This document shows positions 1 through 11,317 of a stretch of DNA of 64,000 nucleotides, piece after piece (the first letter of the stretch is position 1; the number at the start of each line of letters is the position of its first letter). The notes under the pieces were generated by a model, which searched no databases, had not been told where the DNA came from, and saw only the letters and a program-made list of their open reading frames with translations. The stretch lies in contig NC_063154.1 in assembly GCF_020921035.1 (NCBI RefSeq), positions 1,240,001-1,304,000 on the forward strand, written 5' to 3'. Made by a program: the position numbers and the translations under genes. This DNA is from Rhodamnia argentea (lineage: Eukaryota > Streptophyta > Magnoliopsida > Myrtales > Myrtaceae).

Positions 1-84
1 TGCAGATGTTGTCGTCCAAACCAATTCACACTTTCCAGTGAAAACTTAAAACCAACTCAAAAGGGTTTTCGGCTCCGGACACTT

Positions 85-90
85 TTTATT
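85..90 (-). terminator. Probable polyadenylation signal of the ANN4-type gene
   Basis: The minus strand reads AATAAA here, about 170 nt after the stop codon at 258. The stretch 1-257 otherwise holds only 3'UTR and flank, with no other gene visible. Confidence 0.45.
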
Positions 91-257
91 AGGCTCTTTA
101 TCAGTTTACAAAAGACGGATACAAGCACAAGGAAGCTTCAAAATGATGTGCACAGGAAGGGAACGAGCTAATTCAGGAAACATCCCCACCACATCAACAT
201 GTTCAGGACTCAAAGTTGAGCCATTCTCAATCAATCCAGCTGATTCTTTTATCAGGA

Positions 258-2055
258 TCAGTCTCCTTTAGCTATCAACGTGAGCAAGAAATCCTTGTAG
301 TTCCCATTAGCTGTATCTTCAATCTTTTTGGACAAGGGGACTCCGTACAACTTGTTGAACTCTTCGTCGATCTCCTTCACATCAACATCAGCTCGGGTCA
401 CGATTACTCTAGTCAATGCCTTCTTTGTGCTTTTGTCTGAATCAGTTCTTAATGCCAAGTCCAAAACCTGAAATCAAAAGCAGGAGGTTCAATTCGATGC
501 ATATGTGCACATATCTGCAGTGGCAATTGCCTCAGGCGAACAATGACCTGGCTAAAATATCTTTCAGGAGTGCATAGGCATTGCACCGTCTCTTGTAGTC
601 TCAAGTCACATTTAAGATCCTGAAACAGAGAGAAGAGCAGGGCGTGAAATTCCGTACATTTATCAAACAAATAACCCTTTCAAAAGTACTGATTAATTAG
701 CAACGATTTCCTTTGCTAAGATTCGAATTTCTTACTTCATCAAGGGTACTGCCACTGATCTCCTGGTAATCTTTATAGACTGCCTTAAGATGGGGCTTGC
801 TTCTCGTCGCTAGTATCCTTATGACTTCTTCATCCTGGGTCTTCTTTTCAGAGCTCTTGATGGCATTCAAAAGAATCTTTGCCTCGGATTTCGCTATGTC
901 TTCCTTAAGATTTGACCCTTCATACCGATATGCACTGACTAGCGCCACTAATAGCTGCTTTTTTAATCAGAAACAGCTCCGATTCAGCTAGATGCTGATA
1001 ACATGTTCCAATTTTCACAGGTCTGAGCATTTACTCACCTTGCGTTCGGGGTCATGGACGTGGGAAGCAACCTCTTCCTCGATCGAGTGATCAAAGAGGG
1101 AGTGGTAAGCCCTTCTTGCCCCCAGTAGTTCCTCCGACGATCTCGTGCAGGCGACCTCTATGAGGACGTTATAAGAATCTGGACCTTCTGTCAAGGATTC
1201 CTTCATGAGACGCGCATCTCTTTCCCAAGGATGCATGGCCCAGAGGACCACAGCATTCTGTGATTCATCGAAGCAAAGATCAGATAAATCAACAGCAATT
1301 CATGGCAAGAGCATATCATGCATATACCTTTTCTTGTATCTATATTCGGGCATAAATTTGCCACGGCACATGTCAAATTCTGAATTTGCCACTATTGTGT
1401 TCTTTCCCATCCTCGGCATTCTCAATGGACTGCCATCTCTCCGAAACAACAACAACATCGAGGTTCTTTTATCGAGTTTCCGTCTATCAAGGTCATCCTT
1501 TACAAACATTCAATTATTCGAACAATCGAATCTCATCGCAGTTGAGGCCAGTGACGATTTCAGCAGAAATAGAAGTAGGATTCTAGGACGTCGCACAGTC
1601 AAAACGCAGCAAATGCATACAAGATATGCCGCGGACAAGTGACAGCATATGCCGAATCGCGAAGAACCCGAATACCTTGAATCGCATGAACTCCTGCTTG
1701 AGGAGCTTGATCCTGTGATCGTCCCACCTCTCGAAGCTTCTCTCATCCTCTTTGAAGAAGTGCGGGGTGGCCTTCCTGAAGGATTTCCTCTTCTCAGGGT
1801 GCGACTTCCCCAACACCGTGATCAGTGTCCTCTCATCAACTCCATGTCCTGCAAAACGGAAGAACATCGAAACGATGACAGAACAACTTCGAATCAGAAT
1901 CCTCATCCACAGTCACCAGTAGACGATTCAATCGAGCGGATGCGATCGCTTCAGCGATTGATCCTTCGACCATTTTGTTGAGAATCACGAAAGCGGGAAC
2001 AGATGAGACCTGAGAAGGCTTTGGTGAGAGCTTCGAGTTCATCAGACTGAGCCAT
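258..2055 (-). CDS. ANN4: Annexin, ANN4 (annexin D4) type, six exons
   Basis: Six exons can be joined in frame on the minus strand, in transcript order 2055-2010, 1848-1676, 1257-1039, 954-736, 619-548 and 467-258. All introns are GT-AG and the product is 312 aa. The start MAQSDELEAL is the first ATG whose frame splices into the annexin fold. Annexins are Ca2+-dependent phospholipid-binding proteins of cytosol and membranes; plant D4 types act in drought, salt and ABA responses. Diagnostic stretches are WAMHPWERDARLMKE, ARRAYHSLFDHSIEEE, YRYEG and GNYKDFLLTL. These match Arabidopsis AnnAt4 from memory. The type II Ca2+ motif of repeat I reads GHGVDE instead of the usual GxGT-D/E, and repeat IV has no GxGT at all, so Ca2+ binding is probably weak, as in AnnAt4. 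Exon phases match the neighbouring annexin gene. Usual family length is about 315 aa, so this looks complete. Confidence 0.93.
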
Positions 2056-2130
2056 CGTATTCGTCTCCTCGCTTCCTCGCGCCGGGTCGGATCGTGCAAT
2101 GACGTTTATCTTCGTTCTGGCTCGCTGCTG

Positions 2131-2138
2131 TATTTAAA
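2131..2138 (-). promoter_or_regulatory. Possible TATA box of the ANN4-type gene
   Basis: The minus strand has TTTAAATA about 76 nt upstream of the ANN4 start codon, a plausible core promoter position for a short 5'UTR. No other evidence supports it. Confidence 0.35.
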
Positions 2139-3324
2139 ATGGTCCCACAGGGTCATTGTCGTCATTGCGCAGGGTAGGCAAGCCGACGAGGGATTATTTC
2201 CAATTTTAGGATTTTAATCTTAACCGTTAGGAAAAGATGAAACCGACGGTGCCTATTAGTAAGAGGTTATTAAATGAGGGGGAGTTGCAAATTTGTTGAG
2301 TTGTTATGTTATGAGTAAGAGTTAGCTTTAGCAGAAAAAGGCTAGAGATTAAATGGGACTCATGGATTGGGTTGCGAGGACGCCCTTGTACTTCAGTGAA
2401 ATTTCAGTTCAGCCCCCACCCTAAGTTGGCGAATTTTGCAGTTTGCCCCCCTCATCTTTTTTAAGTATTGTGTATGCACACCTGAAACGGCGTTTCCAGT
2501 CATTTAGCCTTAGTTTATTTTCCAGAAAGATGAATGATCTGGTAAATATTTTTATAAAAATAACCACTTAAAGTAATTAGTTAATACATTTGATTACCGA
2601 TGGGAGTTTACGTTTAATTATTGGTTTGGGCTATGAAAGTTTCTTCCTTCGTTTATTTATGTAGCCAATTCAACCGATTGTTTTGAAGAAATATTTTTCA
2701 AATCATTCCTATTCGGTTAAACAAATGAAACCTTAGTGTCTGTCAACAGACATCATTCGACCCAATCTTTCTTTTTATTCATACTTTAAAGAAATGACAG
2801 AATCGCAATTCATGCCTAATAATTTTAGGATTATTTTTTGATCCTGATGGACGGTGGCCTGCATTTTGAGGCACATCATCAAGAGGGGGGCAATATATGA
2901 TGTCAGATTTTTCTTGTCTTTCTCGTGAACAAGTAACATGCAAATTAAATGATATGTATGAACATATCTTCTGTACAACCGTGCCTTGTCCCCACACTTC
3001 TTTCTTGTGCAATAATAGCTGAGACACTAGAGAAATGGTTTGGGCACCACATCTCTCGTATTTTTATTCTTATGAGATAAATGTGACATCTACAAAATAG
3101 GACGATGGCTCAAATATGGACCTAACTTTCCAGAATAGCCGGGACTCGTCTAGGATTAATGTTGTACAAGTCTCTAGTTTAATAGCAGGTAGTTGAAGTT
3201 TGTGGTCGAGTTTAAAAACGGAGTACAATATCTCTAACAAATGTAATGATAAATTGCATGTATGAATTGGTGGATCGAGCCTCCGGATAGGCTAAGGCTA
3301 TTCGATTTTGGTGAACATGGAGAC

Positions 3325-3645
3325 CAACTAGCAATATCAAAATTTAATGCACCAATTTAGTCCTAAATCTACTTACGGATGTTAATCCAGTCTTAAAATT
3401 TTCAATTTCTTCAATATAGCCCTAAACTTTTGCAGGGAATTCCAACTTAGTCCTTCCAGCCAATTACCATAAAAAATCGTTGGCGACAAATTTTCCACAT
3501 CAGCATGCCTCGTAGGATGGTCAGTAATAATTGAACGCCACGTCAATAATTTTTAGCCGGAATGACTATATTGAAAAGATTCATGACTATAGTTGACGAA
3601 ATTGAAAAGTGTAAAACTAAACAGACTTCGGTAGCAATCCCCAAG
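3325..3645. mobile_element. Decayed small inverted-repeat element (candidate)
   Basis: One side repeats phrases of the type TTTAGTCCTAAA and CCCTAAACTTTTG; the other side has roughly complementary phrases such as TTGAAAAGTGTAAAAC. This wording is typical of the long-terminal-inverted-repeat elements found elsewhere in the window. The ends are too decayed to fix a target duplication. Confidence 0.35.
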
Positions 3646-3745
3646 CACATTACCACTTGTGATGCCCTACTATTCGATAAAAGTACCTTATGTTCTTGCA
3701 TTTGCAAAAGAAAAATACTGTACTATGATGGATATTGAATGGAAT

Positions 3746-3839
3746 GTGTTTCTTTGCAGATGAGGCTGATTGCTACGAGCTGTGTCTGAATAATGCGTTT
3801 CTCTGCAGATGAGGTTGATTGCTATGAGCTGTGTCTGAA
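3746..3839. repeat. 48-bp tandem duplication, two copies
   Basis: Two adjacent copies (starting at about 3746 and 3794) share GCAGATGAGG, TGATTGCTA and GAGCTGTGTCTGAA with few differences, which indicates a local tandem duplication. Confidence 0.7.
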
Positions 3840-5042
3840 GTATATCCAAAGAAAAAGATACGATTCAATTGCTAGCCAATGAACCAATTCTACGAAGTCT
3901 CTTAAACTATGGGCGGGCGGGACACCTGGTTGGGAAAAACGTGTGAAGATGCATCTAGACGACCTATCTTGTCGACTCACAAGCGTGATCCACACGCGGT
4001 TGACCCTTTAATGTGTGATGAATGTACTGGGGCCTAGCAATTGATGTCTGATGATCCTGTCCATACGGGGAAATTAGCCAAAAGCCAAAAATGTGAAAGG
4101 AGCAGAAGAAGAACAGGTTAGCATCGGTGTCCAAGTGATGAAATCACGATCAAATCCGATTTGATTTAATCAAAATATGAGGGTTTAAAGATAGAATGGG
4201 ACGTGAAGCTTGAATTTCCGGATCATGGTGATCATGGGGCATACGTGTCCGTGCGGCGTCGTTTTGATGACTTAAAGAAAAGGAAACCAAAAGTGGGGAC
4301 ACTTCAAGCGCCCACCCATCTGGCGATAATCTGCAGAAACATGGCCGGCCATGTGGTGACTAGTCATTGCTGATCGACCCCCGACCGACCAACAACAAAA
4401 TCAGAGCGGATCTTTACACGCATGCAATGCATATGCCCAGTTATCATATTTGCCCATCTGCCCATCATGATGTCAGGATGCACATGCATGTCGTGCTAGA
4501 ACTATGAGATCGGAAAATTAATATACTATTGACTAATTAATATATCAAAACTGATTCGCAACTCATTGACTTAAATTTTAAGTAGATATAGATCCAACTA
4601 GATATATTAACGGGTTCCGAAATTTTTTCTAGGCGATATCCTTAAGTGAAGGTATCAAGCTTCCATTTCCCCACAAATGATATCATAGTTGATGATAGAT
4701 TGGCGGACACCTAATCCGCTTTAGTGCTTGGTGATACCTTGATTGAGGGGGAAGCAAATCTAATATTGAGCTCTCACGTGAGTAGGAGATTGTTATGACG
4801 CATATGCGTGTTACGTTAGGAAAGTCCCACATTAGAGAAAACTTTTGAGTGAAGTTGAGTTCAACCGGATATGTTGACATGTTCGGACTTGAGCTTTCTC
4901 TTAGCGATTTTCACTCTAACTAAGCTCGCTCTTGATGATCTCCTTAATCGAATTTCTATTGCGCGCTCCCGATAATCATAATAATTGAAGAAAGCAAGCA
5001 TTTGAGTAATTTAATGGAAGATTTCACATGCGTGGGACCGCA

Positions 5043-6169
5043 TGCCCCGAGATGGGGAAGGAGATGAATGAATGCAGGCGCGGACGGTTCTTAGTTCTCT
5101 CTTAGGATTTGATTCACTCTCGTATGTGGACGTGGATCTTCGGGGTTTCAATTCATTGATGCTACCTAAATTTGTAGTGCATTCAATTGGCAAACCAAAT
5201 TGATGCCCCGAGATGGGGAAGGAGATGAATGAACGCAGGCGTGGACGGTTCTTGGTTCTTTCTCGGGATTTGATTCACTCTCGTACGTGGACGTGGATCT
5301 TCGGGGTTTCGATTCATTGATGCTACCTAAATTTGTAGTGCATTCAATTGGCAAACCAAATTGATGCCCCGAGATGGGGAAGGAGATGAATGAACGCAGG
5401 CGCGGACGGTTCTTGGTTCTTTCTCAGGATTTGATTCACTCTCGTATGTGGACGTGGATCTTCGGGGTTTCAATTCATTGATGCTACCTAAATTTGTAGT
5501 GCATTCAATTGGCAAACCAAATTGATGCCCCGAGATGGGGAAGGAGATGAATGAACGCAGGCGTGGACGGTTCTTGGTTCTTTCTCAGGATTTGATTCAC
5601 TCTCGTATGTGGACGTGGATCTTCGGGGTTTCGATTCATTGATGCTACCTAAATTTGTAGTGCATTCAATTGGCAAACCAAATTGATGCCCCGAGATGGG
5701 GAAGGAGATGAATGAACGCAGGCGTGGACGGTTCTTGGTTCTTTCTCAGGATTTGATTCACTCTCGTACGTGGACGTGGATCTTCGGGGTTTCGATTCAT
5801 TGATGCTACCTAAATTTGTAGTGCATTCAATTGGCAAACCAAATTGATGCCCCGAGATGGGGAAGGAGATGAATGAACGCAGGCGTGGACGGTTCTTGGT
5901 TCTTTCTCAGGATTTGATTCACTCTCGTACGTGGACGTGGATCTTCGGGGTTTCGATTCATTGATGCTACCTAAATTTGTAGTGCATTCAATTGGCAAAC
6001 CAAATTGATGCCCCGAGATGGGGAAGGAGATGAATGAACGTAGGCGTGGACGGTTCTTGGTTCTTTCTTAGGATTTGATTCACTCTCGTACATGGACGTG
6101 GATCTTCTGGGTTTCAATTCATTAATGCTACCTAAATTTGTAGTGCATTCAATTGGCAAACCAAATTGA
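5043..6169. repeat. 161-bp tandem array, seven copies
   Basis: The word CCCCGAGATGGGGAAGGAG recurs at a constant 161-bp spacing (5045, 5206, 5367, 5528, 5689, 5850, 6011). The array runs from 5043 to 6169, exactly seven units (1127 bp). Units differ by only a few substitutions (for example GCGTGGACGG against GCGCGGACGG); the first and last are the most diverged. Each unit carries a short minus-strand frame starting MPIECTTNLGS. Because 161 is not a multiple of three and every unit has a stop, these are not treated as genes. Unit length is in the range of plant satellites, but the array is short and sits between two genes. Confidence 0.97.
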
Positions 6170-6207
6170 CGAAGAAACAGTCAATCGACGGGAATCCAGA
6201 TAGCATA

Positions 6208-6443
6208 ACATTAGAATTTTCATGACAAGCGTAACATTACTCAAATCAGGCCGTCCAAATAAAAATGGACGGCTTGATTTGAGCCACGTCATGTGTTGAA
6301 AGAGAGGAAAAAAAATGTGGGTGAGAATTTTTTTGAGGTTAAAAAAATTTTGAATCCGAAACGTGACTCAAATCAGGCCGTCCATTTTCATTTAGACGGC
6401 CTGATTTAAGTAATGTTATGCATGTTACGAAAATCCCAATGTT
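6208..6443. mobile_element. MITE-like element with long imperfect terminal inverted repeats
   Basis: The left end (TAACATTAGAATTTTC, then AACATTACTCAAATCAGGCC) is matched in reverse complement by the right end (GGCCTGATTTAAGTAATGTT, then GAAAATCCCAATGTTA), giving inverted repeats of about 50 bp. Nested inside is a second palindrome, 6240-6281, built from CAGGCCGTCC and its complement. The element is 236 bp, has no coding capacity and lies 38 bp beyond the 161-bp array. No clean target duplication was seen, so the superfamily is not assigned. Confidence 0.7.
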
Positions 6444-6857
6444 AGGCGATCCGGATCCATCGCGGAACTTCCCTGACTACAATGCCGTCCTCTCCCGTAG
6501 ATCTCTACGTATGTACCGTCGTTCTCAGCTTTTGTTTTGTCGTGTGTAGGGTGTATCCATTCACATACAGCTCAGAAAGAATGAAGCTTTTGATGATCAT
6601 CGTCGCACCGGATCCTCTCCTAAATTCGAACGAGCATCAGCAGCGACCCATGCCATGAGCTGGATCTCTCGGACGACCGCCTTCTCTATAACTTAGTTGG
6701 CTGAGATATATTACGTCTAATGAATCTGAGACGAAGCGCGAATCGACACATTGCCATCGATCCTGATTATAGGTCTTCCGTCGCCATGTCCGACCTATGG
6801 CTTATATTATCTTCTCTAATGGACCACAGCTACATTATCTCGAATAGATGCCCACAT
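6444..6857. other. Intergenic, nothing recognised
   Basis: Short open frames exist but show no family resemblance or splice structure. Nothing can be supported here. Confidence 0.5.
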
Positions 6858-7747
6858 GGAAAAATTGTCAAAAAAGTTCTAAACCTTTTATATTTTTACC
6901 AATTCAGTCCTAAACCTTTTAAGTTTATCGATTTAATGCTAAACCTTTTCACTTTGTGCCGATTTAGTCCTATTCGCTGACATAGACGATAATCATCCTA
7001 CGTAACACCGTTGGCACTAACGTAGATAATATTTAATAATTTCTATTTGAAAAAATCTATTTTTTTGTTGCTTTTTTTTTTGTTTTACCTTGCTGGCTTC
7101 AAGGCCGATGACCCCCGTCGGCCCCTGGGCCAAGAGCAACGGGGGTCACCGGCCCCTAGGCAAGAGCTGGTGAGGGCCGGCGACCCCCGTGGGTCCTCGG
7201 GCAAGGGCCACGAATCCCTCGTGGCCGAAGACGAGGGGTCGGGACCCTCGCCCTCGCCGTGGCCAAATATGGCCATGGCTACCCCTAGCAACCCGGATCT
7301 GGCCACGGCGAGGGCGAGCGAGGCTCGTGACACCCTCGCCATGGCCTGCGAGGGTGAGGGTCGTAACCTCTTGCCTTTAGCCTCGAGGAGTTTGCAGCCC
7401 TCGTGCAAGGACTCGCGGGGGTCGGCGGCCCTTGTTAGCTCTCGTCCGAGTGCCGGCGACGCCTGTTGGTCATTGTCTAGGGGCGATCGACCCTAATCTA
7501 GCGGAGGTCGCTAGTCTTAAAGTCAGCAAACCCAAAAAAAAAAAAAAAAAAAAAATCGAGTTTTTTAAAAAAAGTTACTAAAAATTCTCGCTGGCTTCCA
7601 CATCAATGAATTCGGGCGAGTAGGAGTGAATCTACACAAAATGAAAATGTTTAGGACTGAATTAGTAAACTTAGAAAAATTAGGGTTGAATTAGCAAAAA
7701 TGTGAAAGGTTTAGGATTTTTTTTTGATAATTTCAACAATTTTCCCT
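6858..7747. mobile_element. Non-autonomous inverted-repeat element with GC-rich core
   Basis: AT-rich ends of 130-150 bp are inverted copies of each other. The left end carries AAAATTGTCAAAAAAGTTCT and TTCAGTCCTAAACC; the reversed right end carries AATTATCAAAAAAAAATCCT and TTCAGTCCTAAACA. The core (about 7085-7500) is strongly GC-rich, with repeated words such as GACCCCCGT and CCCTCGCC, and is open in several frames only because of its composition. This structure is typical of non-autonomous, possibly Mutator-like, elements. No transposase or clean target duplication is seen. Confidence 0.65.
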
Positions 7748-8176
7748 TGCCCTCATTTATCTAACGCTAACATCGTGATCCATGGAATGCATACGATATG
7801 CATGCGGGATTTTATTTGCATTAGCAATAGTGAATTCTACCGCCGATTGCTTTATCACCGACTTTCGTACATGATTTCATCAACAGAACGACATCAATAC
7901 ATGCCAAAAGAGAATTATGAGTTGGGTCGGCTAACATATCTGTCTTATCCGATTTGCTTGAGGATGGAGCTGCGTGACGTCAAAATTCCGGATGGGGTAT
8001 GAAAATAAAAAGGTGCGAAATTGGAAAGGATAAATACAAAAAGAAGGGTGATCGTTGCAAAAAAGTCCCCTGGGGATGAAAGCGCAAATATCAAGTAATT
8101 GCGACCCTCGTGACGAAAAGGCATCGATTAAACTTTGGCCCATTTAGGTGAGTGAATTGAAGTAAATGGAAAAAAT

Positions 8177-8210
<34 letters not shown>

Positions 8211-8475
8211 AGCTCAGAGCCAGAGGAGGAGGAGGAGCTCCTTTATTCCAGCGACGGTTAGACCTATGAAGAACGAAACAGCTCGCGAAGAAGACGAAAC
8301 CGAAACTGAAACACTGAGGCAAGATAGCGCGAGGAGAAGACGACGAAGGAGAAGAAGGAGCATCAATGCCTCCCTAGCGAAGCTGAAACTGAAGCCTTCG
8401 ATCAAAAGCCGTTGCTCTTGCCTCCTCCCTTGTTTCCCGAGGAGTTCCCCGGGGAGTTTCCCGCCGGCGACGGGA
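7748..8475 (+). promoter_or_regulatory. Promoter and 5'UTR region of the ANN3-type gene
   Basis: No other gene is seen. The region ends at the ANN3 start codon and contains a (GA)15 run at 8179-8208 about 270 nt before the ATG, followed by purine-rich leader sequence. GA/CT runs of this kind are common in plant 5' leaders and can bind BBR/BPC GAGA factors. Confidence 0.5.
8179..8208. repeat. (GA)n microsatellite
   Basis: Fifteen uninterrupted GA units lie in the likely 5' leader of the ANN3-type gene. Confidence 0.95.
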
Positions 8476-11317
8476 ATGGCCACGCTCAGGGTGCCGGACG
8501 TCGTCCCTTCCCCGTCCGACGATTGCGAGAGGCTCCGGAAGGCTTTCGAAGGTTTCTCTCTCGATCGCTGACGATGTTTTTGGCCGTCGATGTGTATGTG
8601 CGCGTTCCGCGTTTTCTCGCTTTTCTTCCGCTCCGTTGTTCCTGATTTGCTTTTCATTTTGCGGCTGAGATTCAGGTGGTTGTGCATCTTTGATTGTTGA
8701 TTTGTGAGTTTAACTTCAAGTAGTGATAGAAAATAACCGGACAAGTATTTCCGTCTGGAGCGTGCTAATCTCTCAACCACGTCCTACCGGTTGCAGCAAT
8801 TTACTCTGTCCTGAAAGGGAATGATTATAAGCCAAATTAGTTTTCTTAGTACAGTGACGGACTTGTTGAATGTTTTGATACGTCTCTCTCATTTGCATCC
8901 ATTTTACGTTTTGTGCCGGCCCCAGTGTTCACTGATTAGCACTTTTCCTCCTTTGACTTGCATTCCTATACTGATTTGGTGATAGTTTCGAGATAAACAC
9001 TTCTTCTTTGCCTAGTTTACGCATTTACATTTGATACTGGCTGATGGATGTAGGCTGGGGAACGGATGAGAAGGCAGTCATATGGGTATTAGGGCACAGG
9101 AATGCAAGTCAGAGGAGGTTAATCATGGAGACTTATCAGCAGCTTTATAACAAATCGCTTATCGACAGTCTTAATTCTGAACTGTCTGGGGATTTCAGAG
9201 TACGTTAATCATGTTCCTTGCAGTGTCCTTTCCATATAAACTTGATATGCTCAAGCGAATCTGGCTTCATGACTCTTGCCTTCACTTAGATATAGATGCT
9301 GGGTTGTTACTGCAGTAGAATAAAAGGGAACTAAACCCTAGCATATTTATATAGGAAGTGATATTGTCCATATGGCAAAATGACTGTTGTAACTGGTTGG
9401 TTTCTTTCAGAAAGCAGTGATCTCCTGGACATATGATCCTCCGGAGAGGGATGCCAGATTGGCAAAGGAGGCCTTGCAGACTAGAAGGAAAGGCATAAAC
9501 CACTTGCTTCCGATTGTTGAGATCGCATGTGCGACATCTCCCCACCATCTGATTGCCGTAAGGCAGGCCTACTGTTCCCTCTATCATTGGTCACTCGAGG
9601 AAGACATCTTGTCAGCGATATCTCTTCCGTTCCGGAAGGTAAATGTTTAGAGAAGTAGTGACACCATTTCTCTAGGATGGTGCTAAATATCTTTACGAAG
9701 GTTTGGCAGTTGAAAAGAACTTTTTTCAATCTCTTTGCCAGAAGAAATTTGCACTTATTGGCCATTTTCTGCAAAAAGTATAAACCTGCAGCAGCTTGGC
9801 ATGCTGTTTTGAAATTGCCATCAAGTACGACTGAGGGGTATAAGGTCAATTGCTATTCAGTTGCTAGATGTTTTTCACTTGATTACAGGCCTTAGAAGCA
9901 GTTATCCGGTCCCAAAACAATTCCGGCATTCTGGTCTAGAAGATTTAATTTATTACATATCAAATTCCTGATGCATGTCCATGGTCTTCGGCTGATGTTT
10001 GAGTTAAACTTTAATTCTACTAAGGCTTACCTCGGGTGTGTCCAATACATACTGAAGGATATCGAAAGAGTTAGAAGTTTTTTCGCATTGACAACACTCT
10101 ACATTTTAATATGACTTAGTATCTGTTTACCTTCATCTAGCAACTCCAATTTCTAACGTTCCTCGTAATTTGCATTGTCTCTGTATCTGCAGATCCTTGT
10201 AGGATTGGTGAGCTCCTTTAGATATGATAAGGAAGTGGTAGATATGGATGTTGCTAATTCAGAAGCAGCACTGCTGCGTGAAGCAATTGAAAGGAAGCAA
10301 TTGGATCAAGATTCTGTTTTGTGGGTTCTTGGGACTAGGAACATTTTTCAGCTCCGAGCAACTTTCCATTGCTACAAGCAGAACTATGGTAGTCCTATTG
10401 ACCAGGTCTAGTATTTGCATGTCTCACTTATTGCATTACCCTTTATTTCCTTCCTTTTCTTTTTTTTTTTGAGGAGTTCATCGGGATGTCTTGCATCACC
10501 CAGGATATCAAGAACTGCGGGAAGGGTGATCTGGAATCTTTGTTAGGAGTTGTAATACGTTGCTTAGATTGCCCTGAGAGACACTTCGCAGAGGTCAGTT
10601 ATAGTATTCCAATGCCAATCATCATGTGTCGGTATGGTTTTTTCCTACCACTTACTGATATGGCAGTCATTTAAATTAGACATAAACTGATTAAGACTTA
10701 GAGAAATGATTGTGTGAAATGTATAATGATCATTAAAAGGCATCATCATCCATTGGTTTTGGGTCAGTTTACGTACCCATGAGTGTTGAATATCGGTTCG
10801 TTTTTCTGTTAAATTGAACTCTTGGAAGTCAGTAAGCCACTTCACCCTGAGTTCTTGTTACGTCCCAAACCATCTTGTCTTGGCCCTCTCGGCCAACTGA
10901 TTCCGCTATGATAGAAGTATGATTTCTTCTCTACCTTCTACATGAACACCTGCTGTGGCTTTTTAAGGTGTCTGGCCCGTGGAATGCGATATAAAGAATC
11001 TGAATTGGTAAACATGTTTGCTAGAATTTCTAGGAAGAAGCTTTGCGTGTCTTTGCCTAATGGCTCCAGATTTGCTCGAAAAGTATTTTCCTTTGATCCT
11101 TAAATATCACCAGGTGGTCAGGAATTCCACACTAGGGCTCGGAACGGATGAAGATTCGCTCACCAGAGCCATCATAACCCGAGCTGAAAATGACATGATG
11201 AAGGTCAGGGGCGAATACAATAACATGTACCAAAGCAGCCTAGACAACGCCGTCATCGGGGATACGTCGGGAGATTACAAAGACTTCTTGTTGACATTGC
11301 TTGGAGCAAAATTATAA
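8476..11317 (+). CDS. ANN3: Annexin, ANN3 (annexin D3 / RJ4-like) type, six exons
   Basis: Six exons join in frame: 8476-8551, 9054-9199, 9411-9638, 10193-10405, 10504-10593 and 11114-11317, giving 318 aa, the normal annexin length. Product start MATLRVPDVVPSPSDD, then GWGTDEKAVIWVLGHRNASQ (repeat I with an intact GxGTDE Ca2+ site), SWTYDPPERDARLAKEA, AVRQAYCSLYHWSLEED, LREAIERKQLDQD, and repeat IV GLGTDEDSLTRAI with MKVRGEYNNMY and SGDYKDFLLTLLG. These follow Arabidopsis AnnAt3 and strawberry RJ4 closely, from memory of the family. The protein should bind membranes in a Ca2+-dependent way. Exon phases equal those of the divergent ANN4-type gene about 6.4 kb away, which argues for an old tandem duplication followed by inversion. 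In contrast to ANN4, both outer Ca2+ sites look functional. Confidence 0.94.

Larger units (their letters stand above)
2139..5042. other. Intergenic spacer between the two annexin genes, left part
   Basis: No credible coding exon is seen. The DNA is AT-rich with scattered decayed repeat sequence. A weak inverted-repeat element is noted separately at about 3325-3645, and a 48-bp tandem duplication at 3746-3839. A stretch near 4700-4950 looks repeat-derived but could not be classified. Confidence 0.5.

Noticed and set aside
4600-4960. Stretch with words such as AAAGTCCCACATTAGAGAAA that recall sequences often seen in plant LTRs
   Set aside because: No paired repeat, no primer-binding or polypurine context and no coding domains nearby, so an LTR origin cannot be supported.
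5011-6159. Seven nearly identical 60-62 codon minus-strand frames starting MPIECTTNLGS
   Set aside because: They are one frame repeated by the 161-bp array. The unit is not a multiple of three, each copy stops, and there is no splice or family evidence.
7047-7496. 149-codon frame starting MKKSIFLLLFFLFYLAGF that looks like a signal peptide plus a proline/glycine-rich protein
   Set aside because: It spans a poly(T) arm and the GC-rich core of an inverted-repeat element; the signal-like start is translated poly(T), and the rest is open only through base composition.
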